Assembly (NCBI GenBank): GCA_903904495.1
Contig: CAIVCU010000143.1
Coordinates: forward strand, 1-8,228
Direction of reading: 5' to 3'
DNA from: an uncultured Chlorobiaceae bacterium
GTDB lineage: Bacteria; Bacteroidota; Chlorobiia; Chlorobiales; Chlorobiaceae
DNA: 8,228 bases
Below the pieces are notes generated by a model that was not told the origin of the DNA, made no database searches, and saw nothing but the letters and a program-made list of their open reading frames with translations. Positions 6,244 through 8,228 of this stretch are shown here, piece after piece. The first letter of the stretch is position 1. Every line of letters begins with the position of its first letter. Both the position numbers and the translations under genes were made by a program.

Positions 6244-6324
6244 CGCTGATTACTACTGCTTTTTATGTAAACTTGAAAATGAATGTACGCAAGGATTTTG
6301 ACTGCTGAAAGTGTTGGTGGTCTC

Positions 6325-6432
6325 TTAGGCATTGACTTCTTGAGCATGAGCAGCAATCAAAAGATCAAGCGGGGATCGAGTCTCACCTGCGGCTTCGCTT
6401 GTTGCCAATACTGCTTCACCTTGCATGCCGCT
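6325..6432 (-). pseudogene. Relic of a VapC-like PIN-domain toxin (C-terminal fragment)
   Basis: The minus strand encodes LDLLIAAHAQEVNA followed by TAA (6325-6327). This is the hallmark PIN/VapC segment in which the aspartate of P-L-D-L-L-I-A-A-H-A is one of the active-site acids. The preceding residues, E-A-V-L-A-T-S-E-A-A-G-E-T, fit the helix and loop that come before it in VapC. The frame is bounded upstream by another TAA at 6433-6435, so only about 35 codons remain of a normal 130. Both the N-terminal acids and the C-terminal V-T-N-N strand are gone. No VapB-like antitoxin is visible on either side. PIN RNases cleave RNA, but this fragment cannot be active. Confidence 0.7.
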
Positions 6433-6655
6433 TTACATAAAGAGAAGAACAAAGCAAGGTATATAAGTTATATATTTTTGTTGTGGTTACTTCTTACAGC
6501 GGTGTTTCTGGCTACTGTGTGAATTCAGTTATATGACCTGTCTTTTTGCTTGCAAGGCGTGGGCTCTCTTGCTATGTATTTGTTATTTAGTTTTGTAACT
6601 TATTCGGGATTTTGAAGCTATCAATATTTTATTACCCAACGATCCGGAAAACAGT
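6433..6655. other. AT-rich intergenic region upstream of the 137-residue gene
   Basis: It contains a perfect 15-base palindrome, TATATAA-G-TTATATA (6460-6474), followed by TTTTTG. This could be a weak hairpin or an operator. The promoter for the downstream gene should lie here, but I cannot pick one confidently. Confidence 0.35.
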
Positions 6656-7069
6656 ATGACCCAGAAGAGCGGTGTCAAGGAACAGGCGAAAGATATTCTC
6701 GAGGAGACCCTTGACAGGGAGGCGGTTATTGTGTTGGCAAGGATTTCCGAAGAGATGCAGTTGCTGTTTACGGCTCATCCGGAACCATCAAGGGATGATG
6801 TCGAAAGGATTGTGACTGGTTATTTTCTTGAAAACGGGAAATCGGAACAGTTTATTGATGACTGGATCAAGACTTCCCGGGAGTACAGTCTTACCAGAGG
6901 GCTCAGTGAACAGGATCAGCCGAAAGCCATGCTTTCAGACCTTGGAGTGTTCAGGTTTATGAACTTTTTGAAAGACAAGGGCCTCACAGATGAGCAAATT
7001 ACCATAGTGCTTACCGGCGCTGTTGAACAGGCCGCTTCTGATCATCAAGGGCCATCTGAAGGGGAATAG
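6656..7069 (+). CDS. Hypothetical acidic helical protein upstream of purC
   Basis: A 137-residue protein that I do not recognise. It is soluble, rich in Glu and Asp, and predicted by eye to be mostly helical: helices around residues 5-40, 44-58, 61-77, 88-106 and 110-128, with a polar acidic tail. There is no signal peptide, membrane segment, cysteine or metal motif. The ATG has GGAAAA seven bases upstream, a modest ribosome binding site. It is followed 59 bases later by purC on the same strand, so cotranscription is possible, though a promoter for purC could fit in the gap. Codon use looks like that of purC and the ATPase, which supports a resident gene rather than a recent import. Real coding sequence is likely; function unknown. 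Confidence 0.75.
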   Translation: MTQKSGVKEQAKDILEETLDREAVIVLARISEEMQLLFTAHPEPSRDDVERIVTGYFLENGKSEQFIDDWIKTSREYSLTRGLSEQDQPKAMLSDLGVFRFMNFLKDKGLTDEQITIVLTGAVEQAASDHQGPSEGE

Positions 7070-7128
7070 ATTTTACGGCGTTAACGGTTATCCTCCATGG
7101 GTGGCCAATCACAATAAAAACGGGTTAC

Positions 7129-7839
7129 ATGAAAAAGACAACACAGCTCTACGAAGGCAAAGCTAAAAAGGTTTTTTTAACGGAAGACAGCAACCTGGTC
7201 ATACAGGAGTTCAAGGATGATGCGACTGCTTTCAACAACAAGAAAAAAGGCACCATTGCGGACAAGGGTGTAGTGAACAATGCTATTTCTTGCAAGCTCT
7301 TTACCATGCTTGAGAAGGAGGGTATCCGTACCCATCTTGTTGCAAAGCTTTCCGATCGTGATATGCTTTGCCGTCACCTTGATATTATAAAGGTTGAGGT
7401 TGTAGTACGCAATATTGCAGCTGGTTCACTGGTGAAGCGTTACGGGTTTGCGGAAGGAACTGTGCTTGAAAAACCGATAGTCGAGCTCTATTTGAAAGAT
7501 GACGATCTGGATGATCCGCTGATGAATGAGTCTCATGCCGTGGCACTGGGTGTTGCAACTTTAGAAGAACTGGCCGTTCTGAAAAACCGTGCTGAAACTA
7601 TCAATGCGGTGCTCAAAAAGTTTTTTGCTGATAGAAAACTAAAGCTTGTTGATTTCAAGCTTGAATTCGGGCGTCATAATGGAGAGATTCTTCTTGGCGA
7701 TGAGATAAGTCCTGATACCTGCAGGTTCTGGGATCTTGAAACCAATGAAAAGATGGATAAAGATCGTTTCCGGTTTGATCTTGGCGGTGTGGAGGATGCA
7801 TACAGCGAAGTTCAGAGACGGGTACTTGAGCTCGATTGA
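7129..7839 (+). CDS. purC: Phosphoribosylaminoimidazole-succinocarboxamide (SAICAR) synthase
   Basis: A cytoplasmic purine biosynthesis enzyme joining CAIR and aspartate with ATP to give SAICAR. The 236-residue length is that of the compact bacterial PurC class. Signature segments in order: LYEGKAKKVF at 7-16 (nucleotide-binding start), FKDDATAFN at 28-36, GVVNNAIS at 47-54, VEVVVRNIAAGSLVKR at 89-104, DDPLMNESHA at 128-137, LVDFKLEFG at 173-181, and LLGDEISPDTCRFWD at 188-202, a conserved acidic loop. All regions expected of the family are present and uninterrupted. The ribosome binding site is weak (ACGGG nine bases before the ATG). The DedA-like gene starts 30 bases after the stop with a strong site, so the two are probably cotranscribed; no functional link between them is evident. 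Confidence 0.97.
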   Translation: MKKTTQLYEGKAKKVFLTEDSNLVIQEFKDDATAFNNKKKGTIADKGVVNNAISCKLFTMLEKEGIRTHLVAKLSDRDMLCRHLDIIKVEVVVRNIAAGSLVKRYGFAEGTVLEKPIVELYLKDDDLDDPLMNESHAVALGVATLEELAVLKNRAETINAVLKKFFADRKLKLVDFKLEFGRHNGEILLGDEISPDTCRFWDLETNEKMDKDRFRFDLGGVEDAYSEVQRRVLELD

Positions 7840-7859
7840 GAATTAAAATTCAGAAGGCC

Positions 7860-7864
7860 GGAGG
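7860..7864 (+). promoter_or_regulatory. Strong ribosome binding site for the DedA-like gene
   Basis: GGAGG ends five bases before ATG 7870, within the 30-base gap after purC. It fixes the DedA start and shows that translation initiation is still well equipped despite the stop at codon 84. Confidence 0.75.
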
Positions 7865-7869
7865 ATTGA

Positions 7870-8228
7870 ATGCTTGAGTCTGCGATTATCTATCTGCAGC
7901 ATGCCGATCCTTTTTCGGTCTATCTGGTTCTGTGTCTGATTGCGTTTCTTGAAAATGTAGTACCGCCGATACCTGGAGATGTTCCGGTTGCTTTTATCGG
8001 GTATCTCATTTATAAAAGCGGTATAACGTTTGCAGGGGCATTGTTCTGGTCTTCTGCGGTGTCTACTGCCGGGTTCATGCTTGTCTACCTGCTCAGTAAC
8101 TATCTCGGCCTGAAATTGTAACTTGAGGGAGGTACTTCGGTTGAACACTGGCTGTCAAAAAGTGCTCATCGTATTTTCCGCCCTTCCGATATGGAGCTTC
8201 TACGCCGGAAATTTTCTGCTCATGGGTA
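7870..8228 (+). pseudogene. DedA/VTT-family membrane protein with in-frame TAA, continuing past the window
   Basis: The N-terminal 83 residues are a DedA (VTT/SNARE-associated) inner-membrane protein. They contain a first hydrophobic helix, the hallmark acid E28 in FLENVVPPIPGD (family form E-N-x-x-P-P-x-P-G-E/D), and two further hydrophobic segments ending YLLSNYLGLKL. TAA at 8119-8121 then stops the frame. Without any frame change the following codons read LEGGTSVEHW, then WLSKSAHRIF and MELLRRKFSAHG to the window edge. This matches the cytoplasmic linker of DedA proteins that ends in a helix with an F-x-x-H-G turn. Family length is about 200 residues, so the gene runs off the window. DedA proteins act in envelope homeostasis, some as lipid flippases. 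The single TAA is a nonsense mutation or a base-call error; an 83-residue product is unlikely to function. Confidence 0.85.

Larger units (their letters stand above)
5986..6324. other. Non-coding region upstream of the cheB-like gene with clustered inverted repeats
   Basis: The first 140 bases are GC-rich and would contain the cheB promoter. The rest turns abruptly AT-rich. I find no convincing gene on either strand. Inverted repeats at 6107-6125 and 6220-6243 are listed separately. Confidence 0.5.

Noticed and set aside
6283..6522. A 79-codon plus-strand frame ending in a hydrophobic stretch, which could be read as a small membrane protein.
   Set aside because: It runs antisense through the VapC relic, whose minus-strand reading gives a recognisable PIN motif. 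The plus frame has no good ribosome binding site and no family resemblance.
1..8228. CRISPR arrays, tRNA or rRNA genes, and intact insertion sequences.
   Set aside because: No regularly spaced repeats, no cloverleaf or rRNA-like sequence, and no transposase or integrase frame seen on either strand.

Overview
The window looks like chromosomal DNA from a Gram-negative bacterium of the Bacteroidota/Chlorobiota group. A green sulfur bacterium (Chlorobium/Pelodictyon type) is my best guess. This rests on overall protein character (the secreted endonuclease/exonuclease/phosphatase protein, the short 236-residue PurC, the P-type ATPase subfamily) and moderate GC. No photosynthesis or rRNA marker is present, so the assignment is an inference.

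Left block (1-3930): the end of a RyR-domain protein, then 65 bases later a full-length P2-type cation ATPase on the same strand. The ATPase meets, tail to tail with a single base between the stop codons, a secreted metal-dependent phosphodiesterase of the endonuclease/exonuclease/phosphatase (EEP) family on the minus strand.

Middle block (about 3931-6655): an accessory zone with only two clearly intact genes. One is a four-repeat membrane protein of the COG4705 type. The other is an orphan CheB methylesterase-domain protein inside a sharply bounded GC-rich island (about 5404-6125, near 59 % GC against 35-37 % just outside). Around them lie two decayed toxin-antitoxin loci. One is an HI1419/HI1420-type pair (toxin relic with two in-frame stops, antitoxin cut to 50 residues). 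The other is the C-terminal part of a VapC-like PIN toxin on the minus strand. Inverted repeats sharing an ATCCGC-type core sit at and beyond the right edge of the island. The zone reads as a site of repeated insertion and decay.

Right block (6656-8228): a 137-residue acidic protein of unknown function, purC (SAICAR synthetase, purine biosynthesis), and the start of a DedA/VTT-family membrane protein 30 bases behind purC with a strong ribosome binding site. The DedA frame carries a TAA at codon 84, after which the same frame continues with DedA-like sequence to the window edge. It is a nonsense-mutated gene or a base-call error.

I found no wholly new multi-gene system. The most unusual items are the GC island with its flanking repeats, the two toxin-antitoxin relics, the interrupted DedA gene, and the RyR-domain/P-type ATPase pairing.
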